DNA of 64,000 bases from CATOSP01 sp965216155 (GTDB taxonomy: Bacteria; Chloroflexota; Dehalococcoidia; Lucifugimonadales; UBA3495), in assembly GCA_965216155.1 (NCBI GenBank), contig CBDCFD010000006.1, positions 248,001 to 312,000 of the forward strand. Direction: 5' to 3'. Position 1 is the first letter of the stretch. Each line of letters begins with the position of its first letter. Shown piece after piece: positions 1 to 7,573 of the stretch. Under the pieces are notes generated by a model, which ran no database searches, was not told the DNA's origin, and was given only the letters and a program-made list of their open reading frames with translations. The position numbers and the translations under genes were made by a program.

Positions 1-1566
1 GGCTTGCCGCTCGACGGCCGGGTTCCACCAGCGGTCGAGGTGAAAGACGTAAGAGGCTTCCTGAAGGTTCAGGCCCACGCCCCCGGCCCTTAGCGAAACA
101 ATCAGGACCTTGTGCCTGTCGTCGGACCTGAACCGCTGTATCACGGAACGGCGCTCGTCCAGGTCAAGCTCCCCGGTGAACGACAATGGGTCGAACTGTT
201 TCAACGCTTGCGCGATGGCCGCGACGCCGAAACCGGCGCTGGTGTATTGGGAGAACACGATGGCGCGGTTGCCTTGCTCAGCCAGCGTCTCGATTCGTTG
301 GCGTATATCGTCTATCTTGCTCGACTGGCCGGTCTTGGGGTCGGCGTTGCAAATCTGCTTCAGGCGGGTGATTAACTCCAGGACGTGCTGCACCCGGACA
401 TCCCGGCCCAATTCCCGCAGGTGGATGATTCCTTCCCGCTCCGCCCGGTTGTAACTCTCGCGCTGTTTCGGCAACAGCGCGATGGGCAGCTTGGCGGTCA
501 ATTTGGGCGGGAGGTCTTGCAACACGTCGCTCTTCTTGCGGCGCAGTTGCAGTTCACGATGCCGCAGCCGGAGATTAAGGCCGGGGAAGTAATGGGCCTG
601 GGAAACCAACTCGCCGTGATCGACGAATTCTACGATGGACGCAAGCTCTTCCTCGTCGTTCTCCAGGGGCGTCCCGGTGAGCGCCCACGAGCGATGACGC
701 TTGAGGCCCTTCATCGCGTCGCTGGTGGCGTTGCGGTTCTTGATTCGCTGGGCTTCATCCGCAACCAGAACGTCCCAAATCTTCCGGCATGGGGGCGAGT
801 TAGGGCCGCCGCTTACGTCAGACCTCAAAGTTTCGTAGCTGACGATGGCTACGTGGACCTGGGCCGCCCATTGCCAGGCCCGGTCTTCCTGCGTACCCCT
901 GACAATCATCGCCCTCAACTCAGGCGCCCATTTCTGCAACTCCTGCCGCCACTGGTCCAAAACGCTGGCGGGCGCGACTACCAGAGCCGACTCGATGGCG
1001 CGGCGCACGAACAGGACGCGCAAAGCGGCGATGACCTGGAGGGTCTTGCCCAAACCCATGTCGTCGGCCAGCAGCAGCCGTTCGCTGCCAATCAACGCGC
1101 GAACCCCGTCCCGTTGGAAGGGCATCAATTCTCCAGCCCACTTGAGCAGAGAGTTGGGGCCTGGCAGGAGACATTCGAGAGGAGGCGCGAGCATTTGCCT
1201 GAGCCGCGCCGCCAGGGAGTCTTTAACTCGCGTCCGCTCAGCACTGGAGGGACTACCGGCGGACCTTGACCGACGGGTCCCTTCCGTGGATACGGACGGC
1301 GCTGCTTCTCGGGAGGGAGCCGCCGCCCCGTCCAAAACAATCGAGGTTGCGAATCCGGGAGCATCGCGCATGGATTGGTCCAACCGGCCCACATCCGAAG
1401 GCAGTCCGAGGTCGCAGGATATATTCCCCGCTTCGGATGGACGTAACACGGATATGGGGATTTGCAGCGTCGGCTCGGCCTCGGGCTGACTCAGCCAAGG
1501 CCACGGGAGCAAGGTACGCCGCTTGCCGGTCCCCGTAGCTTCCCACCAAGCATCTGAAGGGTTCAT
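1..1566 (-). CDS. SNF2-family DEAD/DEAH-like helicase, 3' part outside window
   Basis: A superfamily 2 DNA translocase of the SNF2/RapA type; 522 residues are visible and the frame is still open at the left edge, so the C-terminus is missing. I translated it directly from the minus strand. Motifs seen: Walker A DDMGLGKT (about residues 168-175), motif II DEAQ (270-273), motif III LTGTP (about 296-300) and, close to the edge, a motif VI-like stretch HLDRWWNPAVERQA. About 140 N-terminal residues precede the helicase core and are unrecognised. The start is fixed by an ATGA overlap with the preceding gene, which implies translational coupling. It is the distal visible gene of an operon with two BREX-type ATPases, so a role in DNA processing or phage defence is inferred. 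It could equally be a general RapA-like helicase, but the context argues against that. Confidence 0.93.
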   Translation of the reverse strand, partial: MNPSDAWWEATGTGKRRTLLPWPWLSQPEAEPTLQIPISVLRPSEAGNISCDLGLPSDVGRLDQSMRDAPGFATSIVLDGAAAPSREAAPSVSTEGTRRSRSAGSPSSAERTRVKDSLAARLRQMLAPPLECLLPGPNSLLKWAGELMPFQRDGVRALIGSERLLLADDMGLGKTLQVIAALRVLFVRRAIESALVVAPASVLDQWRQELQKWAPELRAMIVRGTQEDRAWQWAAQVHVAIVSYETLRSDVSGGPNSPPCRKIWDVLVADEAQRIKNRNATSDAMKGLKRHRSWALTGTPLENDEEELASIVEFVDHGELVSQAHYFPGLNLRLRHRELQLRRKKSDVLQDLPPKLTAKLPIALLPKQRESYNRAEREGIIHLRELGRDVRVQHVLELITRLKQICNADPKTGQSSKIDDIRQRIETLAEQGNRAIVFSQYTSAGFGVAAIAQALKQFDPLSFTGELDLDERRSVIQRFRSDDRHKVLIVSLRAGGVGLNLQEASYVFHLDRWWNPAVERQA

Positions 1567-2102
1567 GCGTCGAAAGCCTCTTGCAGTCCCATCGCGGCGC
1601 GGTCGAACGGTTCGAGCAGCAACTGGTGGCTTTCGAGGGTTTCAACGGTTTTCGCGGGCATTCCATCGGGCGCGGGCAACCCGTTCACCCACATAAGGGT
1701 TAGCGAATCTGAAATGCGTTGGGCCGTCTCCGACAGTGCCATCGGCCCGGAATCTTGAGCGGCGACCCGGCAAACGGGCACCCGCACCGTCAAGTCTTCG
1801 GAAAAGACTCTCGCAGGCGTTTCTTCGGCCAGGGCAAGCACCAGGTCCGGGACACGGTTGGCCGCTTCAAACAAAGTCTTGGTCAGAGAAGCGACCGCCT
1901 GCCTCTTCGCTTCGCCCGCTCGCCAGAGGACGCCGGACCGGACATCAATTCTGGTAAAGCAGAATTCCAATGGTTCCCCACGAGTGGACATAAGGAACAG
2001 GGCCCCGCGAACACCCCTGCCGTCCGGTTCGTCAACGAACCGGAGAAACCCGGCAATCCCGGAATGCTCCTCCTCACCCAGATCAACGAAAGGAATTGGC
2101 AC
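1563..2102 (-). CDS. Uncharacterised 179-residue protein of the ATPase/helicase operon
   Basis: I do not recognise the family. The protein is soluble, mixed alpha/beta, with no signal peptide, membrane segment or cysteine cluster. It starts at a GTG 11 nt after the stop of the intact BREX-type ATPase and ends in a 4-bp overlap with the SNF2 helicase start, so it is almost certainly translated with both. That position suggests an accessory subunit linking ATPase and helicase. Its codon use matches its neighbours. Function unknown. Confidence 0.8.
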   Translation of the reverse strand: MPIPFVDLGEEEHSGIAGFLRFVDEPDGRGVRGALFLMSTRGEPLEFCFTRIDVRSGVLWRAGEAKRQAVASLTKTLFEAANRVPDLVLALAEETPARVFSEDLTVRVPVCRVAAQDSGPMALSETAQRISDSLTLMWVNGLPAPDGMPAKTVETLESHQLLLEPFDRAAMGLQEAFDA

Positions 2103-2113
2103 AGGCGCGGCCT

Positions 2114-3415
2114 TTAACTCTGAGTCGAGTCGTCAGGTTGGTCTCCCTCCGCAATAGATTGGTCACGGGTTTCCTGCTCCAAGTCCTTGTCTTCCGCGTA
2201 ATTGAGCTTGAACTCGGTTTCCTCGATGTCGGGATTGGAGCCGGGGTACAAGCGGCGCAAGTCCCATTCGTTAATCAATCTTCGGACGAAAGATCGTATT
2301 CTTCTACGTCCTCCCAAACCTATGCCATAGTCTATCTGAGGCGCGTCCCATCCATATGCCTCCGAGTGGATTGTCCTCAAGCGTTCGTACAGGGCTGATA
2401 GGGTCTGGTCGTCAGGTTCCGCCAATAGGTGGACTTCACGTTCGATCAGTCTCATACCAGTCTCAGCGCGGGCCGCCGCAATGTTGTCTTCATCCCGCTG
2501 TCTTGCCCTTAGACGTTCCGCAGCCTTATCTCTATCCTCCTTCTCGTCAAGAACCTTGGATGCGTAGTCTGAGGTTATCGTACTCACTACGATTAACCCA
2601 GGATATTTCGCGTCGGCTGCTTGGCCCATCCAGCGGGCAAGTTCAGCGTATGACCTTGCTCTTTGCAGTACGCTATAGTTTGCAACAAGTTCGATTTCGT
2701 CCATTAAGACTACCCAACCTCGGTAACCCGCGGCTTTGATTAACTCTAAGACAAACCTGAGTTTCTGTGGTGGCAAGTCTCGCGCCGGTGGTGCCCGGAA
2801 GGAGTAAGACTGGAGTTGATTGACGGATTTCAGCCCATCGCGGACGCGCTTCAGGGGAATCTTTTCCCCTGACCAGAACCAAGTGATTTCGTTCGACAAC
2901 TCAAGGTCATTGACCTTCTCATGCACCGTCAGAGTGGCAGGGAAGAACCTGCTGAGTTTGTTGTCTTCACGGTTTGCCCACTGGAAGAATTGGGTATAAC
3001 GGTTGGAGTCATAGTCCAGTTTTTGGGCTACCTCTTCGACCATGTGCCCGGTAACGTTGGGTACTCTCCCGTTCTCAACAGCAGCCTTGAAAACCTTCTC
3101 CATGTTGAATAAGGGTGTTTCCTTGCTGATGACGACACGGCTGCACACGAAGTCTTGAGCCAGGGCTTGGGTCTCCAAGTAACCCAGCAGATGAGACTTC
3201 CCAGAGCCGAAATCTCCGGCAACGAGCATCGAAAGCCCTGAATCCGGAGCATCTCCATCCTTTTGGACCCGGGATAACAGGGAGTTAAAGTCCCTCTCTA
3301 CGGCTGACTGATTACAACCCAATGCGGCGACGGCATCCCCATTAGGCACACCGTTACGCAGAGCTTCCAGGGCGCGACGGTTTCGCAAAGATGATGTGTG
3401 TCCGTCTTCTACCAT
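2114..3415 (-). CDS. BREX-type (BrxD-like, DUF2791) ATP-binding protein, active P-loop
   Basis: A 433-residue P-loop ATPase resembling the BREX system ATP-binding proteins (BrxD/DUF2791). Seen: Walker A GDFGSGKS at about 67-74, followed by HLLGYLE as in this family; Walker B WVVLMDE at about 234-240; and an extended charged, probably coiled C-terminal half. It starts 20 nt downstream of the companion ATPase gene and is followed 11 nt later by the 179-residue unknown. In BREX type 2 and related islands this family occurs with helicases; here no PglZ, PglX or BrxC is visible, so this is not a standard BREX locus within the window. ATPase activity is well supported by motifs; a defence role is inferred from family and neighbours. 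Confidence 0.87.
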   Translation of the reverse strand: MVEDGHTSSLRNRRALEALRNGVPNGDAVAALGCNQSAVERDFNSLLSRVQKDGDAPDSGLSMLVAGDFGSGKSHLLGYLETQALAQDFVCSRVVISKETPLFNMEKVFKAAVENGRVPNVTGHMVEEVAQKLDYDSNRYTQFFQWANREDNKLSRFFPATLTVHEKVNDLELSNEITWFWSGEKIPLKRVRDGLKSVNQLQSYSFRAPPARDLPPQKLRFVLELIKAAGYRGWVVLMDEIELVANYSVLQRARSYAELARWMGQAADAKYPGLIVVSTITSDYASKVLDEKEDRDKAAERLRARQRDEDNIAAARAETGMRLIEREVHLLAEPDDQTLSALYERLRTIHSEAYGWDAPQIDYGIGLGGRRRIRSFVRRLINEWDLRRLYPGSNPDIEETEFKLNYAEDKDLEQETRDQSIAEGDQPDDSTQS

Positions 3416-3576
3416 ATCTACTTCTCCGCGCGGACTCAGCCCACCAATCGAACCAGAGCAGACATCGGGTTGGGCTGGCTGCGGCCGCGGACCTCGTCGG
3501 TGATCCTTCCCCTAAGAGCCTGTCTACGATCTTTGCAATATGTTAAGTTGAGTCTGTTACCAGAGGAGGGGTAATC

Positions 3577-4390
3577 ATGTCTCATTCCTATTCCAGCGAC
3601 ATCAGCCGGGAACAATTTGCCCGGATTCTTCCCTATTTGGAGTCGGCCCGCCGCCGGACCAAGCCCCGCACCATGGACTTGTACGACGTTTTCTGCGGGG
3701 TGATCTATATCCTCAAAAGCGGGTGCCAGTGGCGGATGCTGCCTGCGGACTTCCCGGATTGGCGCACCTGCTACAAGTATTTCCGGCAATGGAGCGAGCG
3801 ACCCGACCCGGCGAAGCATTCCATTCTGGAGCAGGTCTTAAAAAAATCGGTTGGCGCGGCCCGGCGAAGCAATGGTCGGAAAGAACGGACCAGCTTCTGT
3901 ATCGTGGACTCCCAGAGCGTCAAGAACACCGACAGCGCCGGGAACAAGGGCTATGACTCGGGCAAGAAGGTGTCTGGAATCAAGCGCCACATCGCCGTGG
4001 ACACTCAGGGGTTGCCCCATGCGATTCACGTGACCACCGCCAACGTTACCGACCGTGCTGGGGCTTTGGCTATGTTTGACCGGCGCCGGGCCAACCTGAG
4101 CCATGTGCAGAATGTGCTGGTGGATGGGGGATACACCGGGAAACCCTTTGCCGCGGCGGTGCAGAGCCTGCTGGGAGCCTCGGTGGAAGTGGTGAAACGC
4201 AACGAACTGCACACCTTCGTGGTGCTGCCTGCCTTTAGCCCCCGTGAAGACGGGGGGATGGGTGGTGGAGCGGTCTTTCGGCTGGCTGGAGAAGTGCCGC
4301 CGCCTTTGGAAGAACTGCGAGAGGAAGCTCAATACCAGTCTGCAAATGGTGGTTCTCGCCTTCGCGGTGCTAATCCTGAAGAGATTGTAA
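3577..4390 (+). pseudogene. IS5-family DDE transposase with an internal frameshift
   Basis: Frame 1 encodes the N-terminal DUF4096-like domain (DLYDVFCGVIYILKSGCQWR) and the first two catalytic aspartates (IVDSQSVK, D111; LVDGGYTG, D183). The third catalytic residue lies in WVVERSFGWLEK, and the normal C-terminus ending LILKRL-stop is encoded in frame 2. The switch falls in 28 nt between VVLP and WVVER, where relatives normally have about two codons. The extra 22 nt contain a perfect hairpin. Read straight on, frame 1 gives an aberrant tail without the catalytic Glu, ending at 4431 outside the IS. The element is therefore either dead or relies on a +1 slip at the G-run. A ribosome binding site (CAGAGGAGGGG) precedes the ATG. 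Confidence 0.85.
4231..4258 (+). other. Hairpin-bearing 22-nt insertion at the transposase frameshift
   Basis: The sequence CCCCCGT-GAAG-ACGGGGG forms a perfect 7-bp GC-rich stem with a 4-nt loop and ends in a run of six G. It sits exactly where the reading frame changes, between the second and third catalytic motifs. It may be a small palindromic insertion that killed the gene, or a slippery run with a stimulatory hairpin; the sequence alone cannot decide. Confidence 0.7.
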
Positions 4391-5304
4391 ACAGGCTCTT
4401 AGGGCTTGATAGATTCCATAGCCCCTGCTAGGGCTTTCTGTATCTTCATTGAGGAAATCATCGTTGGCCAGCACGACCATCAGGAGGCCTTCAAGCCGGT
4501 CCGTCCCATCGATGAATTCTCGCAGAAGTTCGTAATGGTCCATTACCATTGCACGGCTATAGAAACGTAGACCGTCTCGCGGGTTTCTGCGTAGTGTAAT
4601 CCTTGAGTTGTCCATGAGCATCACCACTCCTGCCCGGCCGGAGAATCTGGTCCAGTGCAGGAGAGATTCAAAGAAGTGCCTGGCGTTAGTGCGGTTAATA
4701 GTATTGTAGATGGAGTAGTGGCGGACACCGGAAATTCTTCGATTGCCCCCCGTTAGCCAATCGATTATTGGTGACCCTTCCTGGCTTTCTGTGGTGTCAC
4801 GGGTTTCCGCCAGACATAGATGGGTCATCGCTACGCTGAAGTCTGTTGCCAAGTTGCGGTTTGACAAGACGGCGCTGCTCAATTTCGGGCGCAATTCTTG
4901 AAGGATGAACTCTTCGCTCAGTGGCGCGTCTGTCGAAGAGTTGGCGGAACCAATCAAATGGAGGAGTGACCCAGTGGATTCGCTACTGATTCCCTCGATC
5001 CTGTAATCGCTCTCCTGAGCCAATCTCAGAACCACTTGTCTGGCCAACAGCCTCCAAGGGACTTGGGCCGCGACCTTGAAGAATATATCGTCTGCCATGT
5101 GGACTCTGGTTTCTGAAGCATCCACCTTGGCTACAATATAGTCCATTCTTGCAGCCATATCAGCCAAGCCAGACATGACATCGTAGTTCTTGTCTTCCCC
5201 AAGGGGCACAGCGAATTTGATCGATGACCCACCATCCTTCACGAGACCCAGGAGATATTCGTCTTTTATGACCTTCAACCATTCGCGGAGGCCAAGCGTG
5301 TTGG

Positions 5305-6111
5305 TCATTGGCCGCCTCCAGTGAACTGGATTCCATAGTAGACCACGGATTCTCCGTTCGGCCCGACGAATGAGATTGTCCCCCGCGAGCCTCTGGTCCC
5401 GGTGGATGCCGGGAAGGAAACTCTCGCCCCCGACCGGGCTTCCTTCACGCCGCTTTCCTCCAGGCTGTAAAGGTCGCGGGCGAAATCCAATTGGCTGTAT
5501 TCCCGGTTGGCTCCCGGAAGTCCCGTAAAGAGATCGTAGATTCGGGTCAATGGGACCACTTGACCGACCTCGCCAAGCTTAAACCCATCCGTCTGACCGG
5601 CTCTGGTCAAGGCGACGTAGGCGCGATATAGCGACTCAAGGAAAGTCTCCCGCCTGAACCTCGGAGGGCGCTTTTGAAGGTCCTCCAGTACCCCAACAAT
5701 TCTGGTGGGACGGATCGTGGACATTTGCCGCCGGTTGATTTGCACCGCTCGCTCGCCTGGGACGATACGAATGACAGACGGATGGGAAATCAACCTGCCG
5801 TCTCTATCGAATATCTGGAGGTTCTTTTTCTTGGCCTCCTTTATGAGTTCCCCGGCGTAATGCTCGTCCAAGTATCCTTGCTCTTCTTCCAGCGTGAACG
5901 GCCAGGCGTCGGCAGCGTTGGCGACCTCTTGCCGAATCAGGTTGATACCATCCTGAAGCCGCTCGCTTGACCTTCTCACGGCGGCGATGTTGCCATCCTT
6001 CGCGGCCTTTCGCAGTTGCGTTGCCAGAGTGGAAACGCTTTTCAGGGCTTTCAGCACCGAATCGGCGGCGTTCTCCGCGTCGGCGAATCCTTGTTCGAAC
6101 GTGGGCATCAC
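5305..6111 (-). CDS. Uncharacterised helical protein, first visible gene of the ATPase/helicase operon
   Basis: A 268-residue soluble protein with no recognised domain. The first 85 or so residues are predicted mostly helical (A, L, K and E-rich, coiled-coil-like). A middle basic section (INRRQMSTIRPTRIV, then KRPPRFRRETFLESLYRAY) suggests nucleic-acid contact, and the C-terminus looks beta-rich and glycine-rich. Two adjacent Met codons occur at the start (MMPTF); either could be used. It overlaps the degenerate ATPase start by 4 bp. No TerB domain is evident, although similar ATPase pairs have been linked to Ter-type DNA-processing systems. A role as sensor or DNA-binding subunit is inferred from position only. 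Confidence 0.8.
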   Translation of the reverse strand: MMPTFEQGFADAENAADSVLKALKSVSTLATQLRKAAKDGNIAAVRRSSERLQDGINLIRQEVANAADAWPFTLEEEQGYLDEHYAGELIKEAKKKNLQIFDRDGRLISHPSVIRIVPGERAVQINRRQMSTIRPTRIVGVLEDLQKRPPRFRRETFLESLYRAYVALTRAGQTDGFKLGEVGQVVPLTRIYDLFTGLPGANREYSQLDFARDLYSLEESGVKEARSGARVSFPASTGTRGSRGTISFVGPNGESVVYYGIQFTGGGQ

Positions 6112-6305
6112 TTCCTCCCGACTTGGTATCCGATGTCTATAAGGTACTCACCCATCCCTGATATTACTTGGGCAAATAGGGAACACGCTTAGATGATAGC
6201 TTGGCACTAAAGCTGGCGACAAGGGGAGGTATGTTATGTGTGAAGTGAAAGGACCAATGGAGGCCGGGGCTACCACGTCATGGCGGTGAAAGGCGGGCGA
6301 ACGGC

Positions 6306-7109
6306 TCAGGCGTTGCCGAAGGCTTCCACCTGCCGGCGGTCTTGCTCCGCCTCGGCATTGCGCCCTTCGGACTCGTAAGCCTGGGCTCGGGCCTCCAGGG
6401 CGGGCTTGTAAGCGGCGTCCATGGCCAGGGCTTTGGTGAACTGGTCGATTGCCTCTTGCACTCGGCCATTTTCCATCATGCCCCGGCCACGCTCGGTCAT
6501 CGCGACTGCCGTGGGAACTCCCCGGCTCATTGGCCTGAGAGCGGACCGCGGCAATGACGGCGCGGATTCGGGAGGAGGTGGCGGCTGGGCAGCCCCTTCC
6601 GCAGCGGTTACGCCCACGGGGGCCTGGTCTCGTTCGGGAGGCCGCATCTCTTCTGCGGGCGCGGTCTCCGCGGCAACGGTTTCCCGCGGCTCCGTGGCCG
6701 GGGAATTCGCATTGGCGGGCGCCTGGTCTACTGCATCGGTCGGGGCGGCGGAGACCGGCGTTTCTTCGGCGATTTGCCCATCGTCCGGGTAGGACCTCTT
6801 TAGTTCCCATCCGCACGATGTGCAGTAATACCTGCCGTGGGGCTGGTTAGCCGAGCATCTGGCGCATGTGATGCCTTGTGAAGACGGGCTGGTCTTGGCC
6901 TGCGGGGATTTCAGGAAGAGCAGGATCACCATGGGAGCCATGCCGATCAACTGGCGGACGCCGTAGTCTTCAAGCAGGACCATGGGAATCATGATGGCTG
7001 CGGCTGCGCCTCCCCATAACCAGGGATTTCGCTGCTTCGCCCGCGCTAGCTGGACGGTCCAGGTCAGGACCAGCGCCAGCGATATGTACATCAGAAATTG
7101 TTCCCACAT
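6306..7109 (-). CDS. Membrane-anchored zinc-ribbon and TPR protein
   Basis: 267 residues. Seen in order: two or three hydrophobic segments in the first 65 residues (LMYISLALVLTWTVQLA, then WLWGGAAAAIMIPMVLL and LIGMAPMVILLFL); a four-cysteine zinc ribbon (CARC...YCTSC, about residues 82-98); a long low-complexity Pro/Ala/Glu linker; and one TPR-like helix pair at the C-terminus (GRVQEAIDQFTKALAMDAAYKPALEARAQAYE). This suggests an inner-membrane scaffold with a cytoplasmic protein-interaction end; no enzymatic motif is visible. It lies on the same strand as the ATPase operon but about 195 nt upstream of it, so it is probably a separate unit. Confidence 0.85.
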   Translation of the reverse strand: MWEQFLMYISLALVLTWTVQLARAKQRNPWLWGGAAAAIMIPMVLLEDYGVRQLIGMAPMVILLFLKSPQAKTSPSSQGITCARCSANQPHGRYYCTSCGWELKRSYPDDGQIAEETPVSAAPTDAVDQAPANANSPATEPRETVAAETAPAEEMRPPERDQAPVGVTAAEGAAQPPPPPESAPSLPRSALRPMSRGVPTAVAMTERGRGMMENGRVQEAIDQFTKALAMDAAYKPALEARAQAYESEGRNAEAEQDRRQVEAFGNA

Positions 7110-7349
7110 ACCTGGGTCCTACCGTTCGATGATTCCGACTCTCGCCCTCAAGTGATGACTATCCGAAGAGAGTGTTGCTCGTCTGAATATACAACTTAAC
7201 GCCAGCCGGGACAATGACCGTAACTCGCCGGTGTTCAATTCTCTTACGCCCTAACGCCAATACTGGTTTCTAAGGGGGAGATTCAGCCACGGCGTAACGC
7301 CGATACCGGAAGCGCATCGGTCCATAAGATTCGTGTACATGTTACCCAT

Positions 7350-7399
7350 AACGTTTCCATATGTCTATATATATCTGTCATGCTGGTACGAGAAACGTT
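7350..7399. promoter_or_regulatory. Inverted repeat AACGTTTC / GAAACGTT upstream of the FBPase promoter
   Basis: Eight-base arms at 7350-7357 and 7392-7399 are perfect inverted copies separated by 34 nt of AT-rich DNA. They lie just upstream of the -35 box. Further up, a motif TAACGCC(A/G)ATAC(T/C)GG occurs twice (near 7255 and 7294). These look like regulator sites for the divergently placed 7.1 kb and 7.6 kb genes; the regulator is unknown. Apart from these and the promoter, I see nothing else in the 7110-7573 gap. Confidence 0.45.
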
Positions 7400-7412
7400 A
7401 CAACACATTTGA

Positions 7413-7441
7413 TTGACACAGTAAAGTGTCATTGCTAAAAT
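7413..7441 (+). promoter_or_regulatory. Sigma-70-type promoter with an overlapping palindrome
   Basis: A perfect -35 box TTGACA (7413-7418), a 17-nt spacer and an extended -10 TGC-TAAAAT (hexamer 7436-7441). A perfect inverted repeat TGACAC-N6-GTGTCA (7414-7431) covers the -35 and spacer, a typical place for a repressor operator. Transcription would start near 7448, leaving a leader of about 125 nt before the aldolase/phosphatase gene, whose ribosome site is AAGGAGGA. Confidence 0.7.
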
Positions 7442-7573
7442 TAGCCACTCTACTAACGGCCTCGTGTGTGATCAAGTTACCAGCAAATTAACATTCCCCC
7501 CGCTCGGAACAGCCCGCGTTTCGAGCGGTTTACGACGCGATACAGCTTGACCCGATATAGCTAAGGAGGAACC

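Larger units (their letters stand above)
3516..4398 (+). mobile_element. IS5-family insertion sequence, 883 bp, inserted in an ATPase gene
   Basis: Imperfect terminal inverted repeats: the left end begins GAGCCTGTCTACGATCT and the right end, reverse-complemented, begins GAGCCTGTTTACAATCT, with about 17 of the first 21 positions matching. Flanking trinucleotides are TAA (left) and TTA (right), fitting the TNA target preference of the IS427/IS1031-like IS5 subgroup, though the middle base differs between copies. A single DDE transposase gene fills the element, reading opposite to the interrupted gene. The exact restoration of the host frame on excision argues for a recent insertion. Confidence 0.92.
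3436..5308 (-). pseudogene. Second BREX-type ATPase paralogue, C-terminus interrupted by an IS5-family element
   Basis: The N-terminal 305 or so residues lie right of the IS and the last 24 (RITDEVRGR...NPMSALVRLVG) lie left of it. Removing the 883-bp element plus one 3-bp target copy rejoins them in one 328-residue frame. As it stands, translation runs into the IS end and stops after about 312 residues. The protein resembles the BREX ATP-binding family, but its P-loop is degenerate (VKDGGSSIKFAV, about residues 24-35) and the Walker B position reads VVMLMDNSR, lacking the catalytic Glu. It therefore looks like a non-hydrolysing partner of the intact ATPase downstream. Its start overlaps the upstream gene by 4 bp (ATGA). 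The lost tail is conserved-looking, so loss of function is plausible but unproven; polar effects of the IS on downstream genes are also possible. Confidence 0.85.

Noticed and set aside
385..1269. 294-codon open frame on the plus strand over the SNF2 helicase
   Set aside because: It is the antisense shadow of a helicase whose motifs (DDMGLGKT, DEAQ, TGTP) are clear on the minus strand.
3436..3819. 127-codon minus-strand frame reaching through the left IS end
   Set aside because: Only its last 24 codons are real, being the displaced tail of the interrupted ATPase; the rest is the IS read backwards.
1..6111. Naming the left-end operon as a BREX or DISARM system
   Set aside because: Key genes (pglX, pglZ, brxC, or drmA/drmB) are not visible and the left end is cut.
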